Below are positions 1 to 9,036 of a DNA stretch of 64,000 nucleotides, one piece after another. Each line of letters starts with the position of its first letter. Position 1 is the stretch's first letter. Position numbers and translations under genes: made by a program. The notes beneath the pieces are model-generated. The model made no database searches and was not told where the DNA came from. It saw nothing but the letters and a program-made list of their open reading frames with translations. Source of the stretch: Acidobacteriota bacterium (GTDB lineage: Bacteria > Acidobacteriota > Terriglobia > Acidiferrales > UBA7541); assembly GCA_003167215.1 (NCBI GenBank), contig PMTV01000014.1:357238-421237 (forward strand), given 5' to 3'.

Positions 1-1433
1 CGACTCCCATCAGTCCAATGTGCAGTGTTCCCGCGAGCAGGAAGGTACCCAGCACCAGCGGCACGCCCGCCGTTAGCGCCGCCTTTGTCGTCCAACAGAG
101 TGTCTTCTCGGACAGCAGAGCGTACGCCATCCCGCCAGTGCGCCAGCTCCCGCCGCTCCGATTAGCATGATCGTGAAATCACGCGCTGATCGCAACTTTG
201 CATAAAACCGGTCCGCCGCCGACTTTGTATTGTTCTCTGCAGGCGGTGCCTTTGCCTGGGCTCGAGCATGTCCGGCCAAATCGGCCATCTCTTCAGCGAT
301 CTTCGATACAAATGGCGCCAGCCACCGCCTGTAAGCGAATCCTGCGGCGCTTGCTGCTACCCATATCGCGCTGTAAGCAATCGCGCCATAAAGTGCCGAT
401 TCAGCGTACGGCAAATGGTTCTCGTGACTTCCTCCTCCGATTTGAGAGAACCTCGCTACCTGCCAGAGCGCCCCGAGAACCGATACCGCAAACAGTGGTC
501 CGGTTGCCAGTGCCAAAATCCAACCTTGTTTCGTCATTTGCCGCGCGCCGCCATCGTCGCGGCAATCCAGGTATGCCATATTGTTTAGGATTATAAGAAA
601 TGCGGTTATCAGCAGGACCATCCCGGCATAAATCCAGCTGCGCCCGATTTCTGGATTCCACTGCGCCGCCAGTCCCCATTTCTCCGCGAGACGCGGGAGT
701 AGCAGAAGCGCAGTCAGCACAGCGAGCACGATCGTCTGATTCAGCAGCAAGTTCCGCAGATAAATCGCCACCATTGCCAAAGTGTCGCCGCTAAAAATTC
801 CGAGCTTGGGCGTCAGGTAGTTGCTAACACCCGTAAAAATCGGATCGGAGGCGGCTCTTTGTCGTCTATCTGATGCACGCGGTTTGTCGCCAGCCGTTTT
901 TGTACTTCCCCAAAACTTTCTAGCCGCTTCGTCCACGCCGCCAGCCATCCTCCAATGTATCCTCCGCCGGAGACAGTCGAGAGATAGTCGATACGGTGCA
1001 GCAGCTTCAACTCCGCTAAGGCCTGTAGCACGCCCAGGTTGAAGGTTGCGCTACGGATCCCTCCCACTGAAAACGCCAATCCCGTCAGGTTCGCAGCATG
1101 AGCTTTGCTGACCGCATTGACCCAATTGACGTTGTCCCTCTGCCATGCCGGCTCGGCGGCGTCGGCCTTTCCCGCGATCGGCGCTACCGGTGGAACCGCG
1201 GCATCACGCGGTTTACCCGTTTTTCCAGACGTCCCCCTCATTTCTCGCACTTTCTCTATTTCCTGCCGCTCATCGTCAAGTACAACCTCCAGCGCAACAG
1301 GCGGGAACGGGTCTTGGGCCATTGATTTCGCCTCGCTTAGCAGCTTCTTTTTGAATCCATCGACCGCATGCATGGAGAACCAGCCGGGAGGGTATTTCGC
1401 GTGCAAATTAACTGTCAAGTAAAAATTTCCCAT
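1..1433 (-). pseudogene. patatin-like phospholipase, frameshifted and cut by the window edge
   Basis: Predicted lipid acyl hydrolase of the patatin family. The first segment (starting at 1433) carries the glycine-rich oxyanion-hole motif GLAFSVGGIRSATFNLG and the nucleophile region STVSGGGYIGGW. Its frame ends just after PPPIRFLR near 830. The expected continuation, SNYLTPKLGIFSGDT followed by membrane helices, is in another frame (about 134-829). That frame is in turn lost near 131-133, and a third frame continues the helix (MAYALLSEKTLCW...) to the window edge. Each break is repaired by one extra base, and both lie at a GGG run on the coding strand. Repaired, at least 475 residues are visible. 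The breaks could be true decay or sequencing/assembly indels. The family is clear; the start (ATG) is only probable. Confidence 0.8.
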
Positions 1434-1485
1434 TACCTGGCCGCTTCGCTCGTTGGGCCGTATGCTTTTAACGCATCTCTGGCAT

Positions 1486-1515
1486 TTGCGGTTCCCCGCG
1501 CAAATCCTCTATAAT
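1486..1515 (+). promoter_or_regulatory. candidate sigma70 promoter of greA
   Basis: A perfect -10 box TATAAT (1510-1515) lies 18 bases after a weak -35 box TTGCGG (1486-1491). It is about 70 bases upstream of the greA start in the gap that separates greA from the divergent patatin-like gene. Confidence 0.55.
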
Positions 1516-1585
1516 CTTTGGGTAATCCAAAAAAACACGACACGAGGGTATCCCTTCATTATCTTGCCCTCTCAAACTTGCCAAA

Positions 1586-2065
1586 ATGATTGATCTCGCT
1601 GAGAAAATTAAGAAGAAACTAAAGGACGAGATCGCCGCCCTCGAGCACGAACTTCACGATGAGCTGCCCAAGGAAATCAAGGTAGCTCGCGCTCACGGCG
1701 ACCTTTCCGAAAACGCTGAGTACAAGTACGCTAAGGAACGCCAGTCCTACGTCTCCGCCCGGCTCGGCCAGCTTCACCAACGCATGGCCGACATTTCCAT
1801 GATGAACCTAACCAACTTACCAAAAGACCGCGCCGCTTATGGCTCCCGCATCGTCGTTCTCGACGTTGCGAAGTCCACCGAAATCGAGTACAAACTGGTG
1901 ACGGTGGAAGAAGCCGACGTAACCAAGGGCCTCATTTCAACGAGTTCGCCCATCGGCAAGGCACTTCTTGGCAAAAAGCCCGGCGACGAGGTTACCGTTG
2001 TTACTCCGGCGGGTACCAGGGAATACGAAGTCGTTCGTCTGTCGACAATTTACGATGAGGAATAG
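1586..2065 (+). CDS. greA: transcription elongation factor GreA
   Basis: GreA rescues backtracked RNA polymerase by stimulating cleavage of the nascent RNA through the secondary channel. The 159-residue length is normal. The N-terminal half is the antiparallel coiled coil. Its tip carries the family signature GDLSENAEYKYAKE, whose acidic residues coordinate the catalytic metal. The C-terminal half is the FKBP-like domain, with the typical SPIGKALLGKKPGDEV segment. The ATG start matches the family N-terminus, although no strong ribosome binding site is visible. The phosphatidyltransferase gene follows after 18 bases, so the two may be co-transcribed. Confidence 0.95.
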   Translation: MIDLAEKIKKKLKDEIAALEHELHDELPKEIKVARAHGDLSENAEYKYAKERQSYVSARLGQLHQRMADISMMNLTNLPKDRAAYGSRIVVLDVAKSTEIEYKLVTVEEADVTKGLISTSSPIGKALLGKKPGDEVTVVTPAGTREYEVVRLSTIYDEE

Positions 2066-2083
2066 CATGGTGGCACTGAATCA

Positions 2084-2800
2084 ATGTTGACGCGTACCAT
2101 CGGTCGTTACCTTTCCTGGCCCATCGACCGGCTGGCAGCGCTCCTCGCTCCGACCGGCATTCCTCCCAACGTCATCACCTGGCTGGCTCTTGTTTTGAAT
2201 CTCTGGGCCGGCATACTTTTCGCTGCAGGCCGCTTCGCGGCTGGCGGCGGAATGATGATCCTAGCCGGCCTCTGCGACTTGCTCGACGGCCCAGTGGCCC
2301 GGCGGCAAAAGCGCGTCTCGCTGTTCGGCGGCTTTCTGGATTCAATTCTTGACCGTTACGCAGACCTCATCCTCTTCCTCGGAATCTTGGTTTACTATGC
2401 TCGAGTGAATCGTTTCATGTACGCCGTCCTGGCGGGTGCCGCCATGGCTGGCGCCGTAATGGTAAGCTACGCAAAGGCGCGCGCGGAATCCTTGGTACCA
2501 AAGTCGGAGGTAGGATTTTGGGATCGCCCCGAGCGCCTCACGCTCATGATTCTCGGCGCGCTCGTCAACCGCATGCCCATTGCATTGTGGATCCTTGCCA
2601 TTGGACCCAACATCACCGTGATTCACCGCATTCTACACACATGGAAACAAACGAAAGACGGCCCACTTCCGCTCGCTGGGAGCGAATCCTCTGCCGGTAC
2701 AACGTCTCCGCGTGCAAAATCCCGCGCTTCTATTCCGGCTCCTGTTCAGCCGCGCGACGCCTCATCTCTTCTCACCCGCGCAGCCAAACGCGGAGGCTAG
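2084..2800 (+). CDS. CDP-alcohol phosphatidyltransferase family protein
   Basis: Integral membrane enzyme that transfers a phosphatidyl group from a CDP-alcohol to a second alcohol in phospholipid synthesis. The full family signature D-x2-D-G-x2-A-R-x8-G-x3-D-x3-D is present: DLLDGPVARR followed by GGFLDSILD. Several hydrophobic segments surround it. The acceptor alcohol (glycerol phosphate, inositol phosphate or another) cannot be read from the motif. The last 45 or so residues are polar, rich in Ser, Pro and Ala, and look like a loose tail. It sits between greA and a small membrane protein on the same strand, with only 2 bases before the next start. Confidence 0.88.
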   Translation: MLTRTIGRYLSWPIDRLAALLAPTGIPPNVITWLALVLNLWAGILFAAGRFAAGGGMMILAGLCDLLDGPVARRQKRVSLFGGFLDSILDRYADLILFLGILVYYARVNRFMYAVLAGAAMAGAVMVSYAKARAESLVPKSEVGFWDRPERLTLMILGALVNRMPIALWILAIGPNITVIHRILHTWKQTKDGPLPLAGSESSAGTTSPRAKSRASIPAPVQPRDASSLLTRAAKRGG

Positions 2801-2802
2801 TC

Positions 2803-3087
2803 GTGCCCAAGCTTCTGTGGATTATCGGTATCCTGGTCATCTGTGCGGGATTCGATCTGCTCTGGCAATCGCGTCACGAAATAAAGTTCTGGCTCGTCGC
2901 TTATCTGGCGGTTTTTCGCGCGATGCTTCGCCAGCAGGAATCTCCGATGCGCGTTTTCCCGGCGAAAGAAGCCGCCTCCAAGCGACATGGAGCTGTCCGC
3001 TTTCTCCTCGGCATCGGCTTCGCGTTTCTTCTCGGCCCCGTCCTGATCGCTCTCGGCATTACGCTTATGCTGCATCCTCACCTCTGA
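2803..3087 (+). CDS. small two-helix membrane protein, function unknown
   Basis: A 94-residue protein starting at GTG 2803, two bases after the stop of the phosphatidyltransferase gene. A longer reading of the same frame back to 2518 would overlap that gene by almost 300 bases and is not credible. Visible are a helix at residues 3-18 (LLWIIGILVICAGFDLLW), a central polar stretch, and a second helix near 70-90 (FLLGIGFAFLLGPVLIALG). I do not recognise a family. The tight spacing suggests translational coupling with the lipid enzyme. Confidence 0.6.
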   Translation: MPKLLWIIGILVICAGFDLLWQSRHEIKFWLVAYLAVFRAMLRQQESPMRVFPAKEAASKRHGAVRFLLGIGFAFLLGPVLIALGITLMLHPHL

Positions 3088-3205
3088 ATCGGGCCGCCCC
3101 GCTGCAGGCCCATTTTGATAAGTTTGCGTATTGCGCAACGCCTCCGGCGAACGCGTGCGAATTCCCGTCCGTGCTGTATGATTTCATTTCACGGCCGATT
3201 CAAAC

Positions 3206-4138
3206 TTGAAACCTTCTCTGATCATTCACGGTGGCGCATGGAATATTCCCGATGAAGCAGTCGAGAGCTGCCGCGCGGGAATTCGCCGCGCTCTGGAAGC
3301 CGGCTGGAAGGTTTTGTCCGGCGCCGGCTCGGCGATGGATGCAGTCGAAGCCACTATCGTAATCCTCGAGGACGATCCCACGTTTGACGCGGGTTTCGGC
3401 TCGCATCTGAATCGTGATGGCCACGTCCAACTCGACGCTATCGTAATGAACGGCGCGACCCTGAAAGCCGGCGCCATCGCCGCCGTGGAGCGCGTGCGAA
3501 ATCCAATCCGTCTTGCGCGCTGCGTCCTCGAAAAAAGTGAACACATGATGCTTGTCGGCTCCGGCGCGGAAAAATTCGCCCTGGAACACGATATGCTTCT
3601 CTGCGCGTCCGAAGATCTCGTGAACGAGCGCGAACGTACTGCCTGGCGCCGGTGCCTGGAAGATTCGCACGCCGCCGAACATCATGTTGGCCACGAGCAA
3701 GGCACCGTCGGCGCCGTCGCTATTGATCGCCATGGAAATCTTGCAGCGGGCACCTCCACTGGCGGCACTTGCTGTAAATTTCCGGGACGCGTGGGCGATT
3801 CTCCGCTCATCGGCTGCGGCTGTTATGCCGACGCCGAAGCCGGCGGCGTCTCCTGCACCGGCCACGGTGAAGGCATCATGAAAATTGTGATGGCGAAAAT
3901 GGCCATCGATCTTCTTCACGACCAACGTGTCCTGGTGCCTCACAGGGAAAAAGGCGTCCCGCTCTCCCTGGCGCAAGCCGTTGCTGATGCCTGCATCCGC
4001 AAACTGGCGCATCGAGCGCACACCACCGGCGGCCTGATCCTCCTCGACCGCGATGGCCTTCCGGCCGCCGCATTCAACACTCCGCGCATGGCGTACGGCT
4101 ACGTAGAACCCGACGCCACTTTTCGAATCGCCCCGTAA
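3206..4138 (+). CDS. isoaspartyl peptidase / L-asparaginase (plant-type, Ntn hydrolase)
   Basis: Plant-type asparaginases hydrolyse beta-aspartyl dipeptides and L-asparagine. The precursor cleaves itself to free a catalytic N-terminal threonine. The N-terminus IIHGGAWNIP is the family opening. The processing site is HEQG-TVGAVAID, which makes Thr167 the predicted nucleophile. The substrate-binding TSTGGT and GDSPLIGCGCYAD motifs follow. The length of 310 residues fits. The start is TTG at 3206, chosen because the conserved HGGA block lies 8 residues inside; no ATG is available upstream. Neighbours give no specific pathway. Confidence 0.92.
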   Translation: MKPSLIIHGGAWNIPDEAVESCRAGIRRALEAGWKVLSGAGSAMDAVEATIVILEDDPTFDAGFGSHLNRDGHVQLDAIVMNGATLKAGAIAAVERVRNPIRLARCVLEKSEHMMLVGSGAEKFALEHDMLLCASEDLVNERERTAWRRCLEDSHAAEHHVGHEQGTVGAVAIDRHGNLAAGTSTGGTCCKFPGRVGDSPLIGCGCYADAEAGGVSCTGHGEGIMKIVMAKMAIDLLHDQRVLVPHREKGVPLSLAQAVADACIRKLAHRAHTTGGLILLDRDGLPAAAFNTPRMAYGYVEPDATFRIAP

Positions 4139-4226
4139 AGCCCGTTTGCTGAAACCTTACTGGAATCCCTTCATCCAAAAACGTTAGAATCAGGCAGGCC
4201 GACCTTAATAGCTTTGGGGAGAAATC

Positions 4227-4739
4227 ATGCCGATCCGAGATGCAATCCTTGCCGAATTCGACCACGAAATGATCAGCACCCGTAAGACACTCGAACGCGT
4301 GCCCGAAGGCAAAGCCGAATGGGCTCCCCACGAAAAATCAATGAAGATGGGACGCCTCGCCGGCCACGTCGCTGAGCTTTCCGGATGGGCCGCCACAATC
4401 ATCGGACAAGACTCGCTGGATTTCCGGCCGGTCGGTGCCCCTCCTCAGACGCCCACTGTCATGACCTCTCAAAAGCAAATTCTTGAAGTTTTCGACAAGA
4501 AAGTAGCTGAGGCGCGTAAAGCAATTTCCGGAGCGAGCGACGAAACTCTAATGAAGCAGTGGACGCTTCTCTCCGGCGGCCAGACCCTCTTCTCCATGCC
4601 GCGCGTCGCTGTGCTTCGCAGCTTCGTGATGAACCACATCGTCCATCACCGCGCACAACTCGGGGTCTACTTGCGTCTGAACGGAATCGCCGTTCCTTCG
4701 GTCTACGGCCCCTCGGCCGACGAACAGTCTTTCGGCTAA
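4227..4739 (+). CDS. DinB-superfamily protein
   Basis: A 170-residue four-helix-bundle protein of the DinB/YfiT superfamily. Members bind a divalent metal through three histidines and include thiol transferases and damage-inducible proteins of unknown activity. The predicted ligands are His47 (LAGHVAEL), His137 and His141 (NHIVHHRAQLG). The C-terminal GVYLRLNGIAVPSVYGPSADE is characteristic of a group common in Acidobacteriota. No operon partner is evident. The exact reaction cannot be assigned. Confidence 0.85.
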   Translation: MPIRDAILAEFDHEMISTRKTLERVPEGKAEWAPHEKSMKMGRLAGHVAELSGWAATIIGQDSLDFRPVGAPPQTPTVMTSQKQILEVFDKKVAEARKAISGASDETLMKQWTLLSGGQTLFSMPRVAVLRSFVMNHIVHHRAQLGVYLRLNGIAVPSVYGPSADEQSFG

Positions 4740-4781
4740 TCGGCAAAGAGCGCGCCGATTGAAGGCCGGTTCGTCTAAAAG

Positions 4782-4811
4782 TTGAACCGAAAGCACGCCG
4801 TGTGCTAGCAT
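4782..4811 (+). promoter_or_regulatory. candidate promoter upstream of the EF-G-like gene
   Basis: TTGAAC (4782-4787), an 18-base spacer and TAGCAT (4806-4811) preceded by an extended TG. It lies in the 292-base gap between 4739 and 5032, which otherwise shows no convincing gene. The implied leader is about 210 bases. Confidence 0.35.
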
Positions 4812-5031
4812 CCCAGTTTTCCGCAGGGTCATGCGCGTCAACCGACGGGGGCGGCGCCGTGATGGTTGTCTTTTTGCAAAGCTCGAATCTGTTTTCTGCA
4901 AGAACCCGCCACGAAATGCCTGTCCAGAAGGCTGACTCCGCACTTTCGCTGCATATTCTCCAGCTTGCGCGTCCAAGAAAATTTCTGCCGCTGGTTTCCA
5001 GAAGGATGGATCCTTCTATGTGAGGTGATTT

Positions 5032-7167
5032 ATGAAATCGTACAACACCGAATGGATACGCAACGTAGGCATTGTCGGCCACGGCGACACGGGTAAAACC
5101 CAGCTCGTATCGTCGCTCTTGTTCGCCGCTGGGATGACGCCCCGCCTCGGCAAAGTGGCCGAGGGCTCAGCCACCACCGACTGGGACGAAGAAGAAATTG
5201 CGCGAAAAATTTCCATCAATACCGGCCTCGCATTCGCCGAATGGCAAGCGCCCGGACTGCCGGAAAAAGTAAAAATAAATTTCCTCGATACGCCCGGTTA
5301 CTCCACCTTCATCAACGAAACAAAATCCTCGCTCATCGCCGCGGACGCCTCGCTGATCGTGCTGGACGCTGCCGCCGGTGTCCAGGTGTGCACCGAAAGA
5401 GTTTGGGACTACGCCACCGAATACGATCAGCCTCGCGCATTTGTCCTGAATTGGATGGACCGCGATCTCGCGAGTTTCGAACGCGCACTGGATTCCGTCC
5501 AGCATGTTTTTGGCCGTGGCGCTGTTCCGATTCAATTGCCCATCGGACACGAAAAAGGTTTTAGAGGTGTTGTGGACTTAATCTCAATGAAAGCCCTCAC
5601 CTACACGCCGGACGGCGATGGCAAAGCTAAAATAGAAGAAATCCCCGCAGTTCTTGCCGAAGAAGCGAAAGCTGCCCATGAAACGCTGGTTGAGCTGGTC
5701 GCGGAAGGCGATGACGCATTGATGCAGGAATTTTTCGACGAAGGCACGCTGCCCGTTGGTGATCTGAAAAAAGGCCTGCGCGAAGCAGTCCTGGCCAAGA
5801 GAATTTTTCCTGTCCTGCTCAGTTCCGCCTTGCATAACGTCGGCAGCGACGCGATTCTGAATTTTCTGACCGAGATTTTCCCCGCGCCTGCCGTTCGCGG
5901 GAAAATCACCGGCCACAAAACCTCAGACCACAAAGGCGACCCCATCGAGCGCAAGATTGTAGATTCCGAGCCCACTTCAATTTTCGTTTTTAAGACGCTT
6001 GCCGACCCCTTCGCCGGCCGCATCACATATTTTAAAGTCATGTCCGGGGTGTTGAAGAACGACGCTACGCTCAACAATTTCAACCGCAGCACGCAGGAAC
6101 GTCTCCAGCATATTCAGGTGATGCAGGGAAAAACGGCGACGGCGGTGAGCGACCTCCACGCGGGTGACATTGGTACCGTCGCCAAATTGAAGGACTCCAC
6201 CACCGGGGAGACCCTGGGAGACAAGAACGCGCCGATTTTTTACCCATGCGCGCGGATTCCCGAGCCCTCCATTACCTTCGCGGTTGAACCGAAGACGCGG
6301 GCCGACGAAGACCGCATAGGCGTCGCCATCCACAAAATCTTGGAGGAAGATCTCGCCTTACGTTTTGCGCGCGATCCTCAGACAAAGGAATTTTTGCTGA
6401 GCGGCGCGGGACAGCAACATATCGAAGTAGTCGTCGCAAAACTGCGCAAGCGCTACCACGTCGAAATGAAACTCCATCCTCCGAAGGTCCCTTATCGCGA
6501 GACCATCCGCGGCAAGGCTGACGCCGAAGGCAAACACAAAAAACAAACCGGGGGCCACGGCCAGTTTGGCCTTTGCCGCATCAAGATGGAGCCGCTGCCG
6601 CGGGGCAAGGGCATTGAATTCGTGGACGATGTCTTCGGCGGCGCCATTCCCAAAAACTGGATTCCATCCGTCGAAAAAGGCGTTCGCGATTCCGCTGAGC
6701 GTGGGTTTCTTGCGGGTTTTCCTGTCACCGATATTCGCGTGAGCCTCTACGATGGCAAGTATCACGACGTGGACTCCAGCGACATGGCCTTCAAGATTGC
6801 GGGCTCGCTCGCATTCAAGGAAGCCATGAAGCAGGCTCGCCCGGTCCTGCTCGAACCGATTATGCACGTCGAGGTCTACGCGCCGGATCAGTATTCAGGC
6901 GATTTGATGGGCCATCTCAGCGGGCGTCGCGGAAAAATCAGTGGCAGCGAACTGCGAGGCGGAAGCGTCGTGGTGAAAGCACTGGTTCCCTTCTCGGAAA
7001 TGCTGAGTTATGCGAACGAGTTAATTTCAATGACGCAAGGACGCGGAAGCTACTCGATGGAATTTTCGCATTACGATTATGTACCGGCAGAAATTGCGGA
7101 AAAAGTAATCGCCGCGCACAAACCGCATCACGCGGGCGAAGAAGAAAGCGAAGCTGCATCAGCCTGA
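5032..7167 (+). CDS. elongation factor G, EF-G-2 type paralog
   Basis: Translational GTPase with the full EF-G layout in 711 residues: G domain, domain II, and domains III-V ending in the domain V block. The P-loop is GHGDTGKT. Several G motifs differ from canonical FusA. Switch II is DTPGYSTF, with Tyr in place of the catalytic His, as is usual in the EF-G-2 subfamily. The guanine-specificity motif reads NWMD rather than NKMD. Switch I has RKISINTG instead of RGITI. The start is supported by GAGGTG 5-7 bases upstream. By family it acts on the ribosome, but it may be a specialised or weaker GTPase; a canonical fusA is not in this window. Confidence 0.9.
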   Translation: MKSYNTEWIRNVGIVGHGDTGKTQLVSSLLFAAGMTPRLGKVAEGSATTDWDEEEIARKISINTGLAFAEWQAPGLPEKVKINFLDTPGYSTFINETKSSLIAADASLIVLDAAAGVQVCTERVWDYATEYDQPRAFVLNWMDRDLASFERALDSVQHVFGRGAVPIQLPIGHEKGFRGVVDLISMKALTYTPDGDGKAKIEEIPAVLAEEAKAAHETLVELVAEGDDALMQEFFDEGTLPVGDLKKGLREAVLAKRIFPVLLSSALHNVGSDAILNFLTEIFPAPAVRGKITGHKTSDHKGDPIERKIVDSEPTSIFVFKTLADPFAGRITYFKVMSGVLKNDATLNNFNRSTQERLQHIQVMQGKTATAVSDLHAGDIGTVAKLKDSTTGETLGDKNAPIFYPCARIPEPSITFAVEPKTRADEDRIGVAIHKILEEDLALRFARDPQTKEFLLSGAGQQHIEVVVAKLRKRYHVEMKLHPPKVPYRETIRGKADAEGKHKKQTGGHGQFGLCRIKMEPLPRGKGIEFVDDVFGGAIPKNWIPSVEKGVRDSAERGFLAGFPVTDIRVSLYDGKYHDVDSSDMAFKIAGSLAFKEAMKQARPVLLEPIMHVEVYAPDQYSGDLMGHLSGRRGKISGSELRGGSVVVKALVPFSEMLSYANELISMTQGRGSYSMEFSHYDYVPAEIAEKVIAAHKPHHAGEEESEAASA

Positions 7168-7195
7168 GGCTCGTCTTTAAATCCGACCGCGGTGA

Positions 7196-7441
7196 TTACT
7201 TCCCCGCTTCAGGCGCCGCTTGACCTGTCTGCGGACTCTTGGCTTGCGCGTTGGCGCTCTGCGTCTTGGGGCCCTCGCCCTTCTTGTATTGACCGTTTTG
7301 GCCCACCGTGCGGGCCGGGCACCCCACCCCGAAGCACGGACCCGTGGGTCGAAGATAGTAGCAACCCGTAAGTGACAGCATGGACAAGAGTAAGGCCATT
7401 CCGCACGCCAGCATCGGTATCCCTACAACCTTCTTCTTCAT
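7196..7441 (-). CDS. small predicted lipoprotein
   Basis: An 81-residue protein starting at ATG 7441, with AGAGGG 5 bases upstream. The N-terminus is a lipoprotein signal peptide ending in the lipobox LTGC, so the mature protein would be lipid-anchored. The remaining 55 residues include two further cysteines (GPCFGVGCPAR) and a Gln/Ala/Lys-rich, probably disordered tail. A longer frame to 7510 exists, but it only adds residues before the signal peptide and lacks a ribosome site. No family recognised. It converges on the EF-G gene. Confidence 0.65.
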   Translation of the reverse strand: MKKKVVGIPMLACGMALLLSMLSLTGCYYLRPTGPCFGVGCPARTVGQNGQYKKGEGPKTQSANAQAKSPQTGQAAPEAGK

Positions 7442-7765
7442 AAGTGCCCTCTTTGAGAGGCTCGCAATGGTCAACGAATCGCCTGGGACTCCATGCTCAT
7501 ATCTTGGCACAAATCCAGGATAGCGTTCGTGTTTCGATGCGCATATGGCGCGAATGCGTTAGCGAACGAAAGGTGAACCCATCACTGGGGCGGGAAAAAC
7601 TTCAGCGGCTCCCCGCTGCCGGGCAGATAAAAACTATAGTTCTCAGTTTTCAGCTTCACGAAAAACGCAGAAAGAAAAAGCTGGTGCGTCGCGCGTGCTC
7701 ATCGTCCGGCGTGAACCAAATTGGCGCTTGCGATTTCCTCACAAACTGCGCGATCCTGCTGCGGC

Positions 7766-8953
7766 ATGAAAAAATCAAAAAAGACCGTCAAGCGCGCCGG
7801 CGATGCCACCCTTGCCATCCACGCGGGCCAAGAAAAATTCGGCATCGGCGCGTCCGTGGGCGTGGAGATCGCGAGGACCGCGAATTTCACATTTGCAAAC
7901 ACGGAAGAAATGAAGCGCTGGGCGCAGGGCAAGAGCTCGGCTTACATTTACACCCGCTACGGAAACCCTACGCTTACTATCGCCGAGAAGAAGCTGGCAG
8001 CGCTGGAAGGCGCGGAAGCAGCCGTGGTCACCGCATCGGGTATGGCCGCTATTTCGAGCGCTCTTCTTTCTGTGCTGAAGGCTGGTGATGAAGTTATCGC
8101 GACGAGGCAGGTCTATGGCGGCACCTATCGGCTGATGCGCGATGTTTTTCCGCGAATGGCCATCGTGGTTCGGCACGTGGAGTCAGACCTCGCAGGAATC
8201 GAACGCTTGATAACTCCGCGCACGAAAGCTCTTTATATCGAAACTCCCACGAATCCTACGCTGCGCCTCGTGGACCTGAAAAAAGCGATTGCGTTCGCGA
8301 AAGAGTGGGATCTGATCTCGCTGATCGACAACACCTTCGCCAGCCCGGTCCTGCAAAAGCCGATCGAGATGGGCTTCGATATCGTGCTGCACAGCGCAAC
8401 GAAGTATCTCGCCGGCCACTCCGACGTGATTGCCGGCGCCGCGGCCGGCAGCCACGCCCGGATGGAGAAAGTTCGCGACCTGATCATATATCTCGGGGGC
8501 TCGATGGATCCCGAGGCGGCTTTCCTGCTGATCCGCGGGATGAAAACTCTCGAACTGCGTGTGCTGCGACAATGCGCGACCGCCATGATCGTCGCGCGAT
8601 ATCTGGCCAAGCATCCAAAGGTCGCGCGCGTCCACTATCCGGGATTGCCATCGCATCCCGATCACTTGCTGGCGAAGCGGCAGATGCGCGGCTTCGGTGC
8701 GATGCTGGCGTTCGACCTGAAAGACGGCCTATCGGCGGCCCGCCATTTCTGCGACCGCACGCGAATTTTCCTGCTCGCGGCTAGTCTGGGCGGAGCCGAG
8801 TCACTCGTGGTCCTGCCAATTTATAGCTCTCACTACAATATGTCGCTCCAGGAATTACGCGGCGCGGGAGTCGAGCCCGGTACTGTCCGTGTTTCCGTCG
8901 GCCTCGAAGACCCAGAAAACCTCCTTGAAGATTTGCGTCAAGCCCTGGCGTAA
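7766..8953 (+). CDS. PLP-dependent Cys/Met metabolism enzyme (cystathionine gamma-synthase/lyase or O-acylhomoserine sulfhydrylase family)
   Basis: Fold-type I PLP enzyme of 395 residues acting in trans-sulfuration or direct sulfhydrylation. The PLP lysine is Lys213 in LHSATKYLAGHSDV. Other family landmarks are YTRYGNPT near the N-terminus (phosphate contact from the partner subunit), ASGMAAISS, IDNTFASP and the C-terminal ESLVVLP and VRVSVGLEDP segments. The ATG at 7766 is preferred over an upstream in-frame start at 7721, because the family begins shortly before the TLAIHAGQ block. Substrate specificity among the synthase, lyase and sulfhydrylase members cannot be decided by reading alone. 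Confidence 0.9.
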   Translation: MKKSKKTVKRAGDATLAIHAGQEKFGIGASVGVEIARTANFTFANTEEMKRWAQGKSSAYIYTRYGNPTLTIAEKKLAALEGAEAAVVTASGMAAISSALLSVLKAGDEVIATRQVYGGTYRLMRDVFPRMAIVVRHVESDLAGIERLITPRTKALYIETPTNPTLRLVDLKKAIAFAKEWDLISLIDNTFASPVLQKPIEMGFDIVLHSATKYLAGHSDVIAGAAAGSHARMEKVRDLIIYLGGSMDPEAAFLLIRGMKTLELRVLRQCATAMIVARYLAKHPKVARVHYPGLPSHPDHLLAKRQMRGFGAMLAFDLKDGLSAARHFCDRTRIFLLAASLGGAESLVVLPIYSSHYNMSLQELRGAGVEPGTVRVSVGLEDPENLLEDLRQALA

Positions 8954-9036
8954 CAACGCATAATTCGTGCGGTGCCCCGCTTAGACGCTGTTCGGAAAAG
9001 GGTTGCTGTGATTAGCGGGCTACATCGGGTAACTGG

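Noticed and set aside
2518-2802. Extending the small membrane protein upstream to 2518
   Set aside because: It would overlap almost 300 bases of the phosphatidyltransferase gene and adds only Arg/His/Pro-rich residues without hydrophobic character.
3200-4021. A 273-residue minus-strand frame opposite the asparaginase gene
   Set aside because: It lies fully inside the conserved coding region on the other strand and has no ribosome site or similarity.
4802-5023. A 73-residue plus-strand frame ahead of the EF-G gene
   Set aside because: No ribosome site, no conserved motif, and it overlaps the predicted promoter region.
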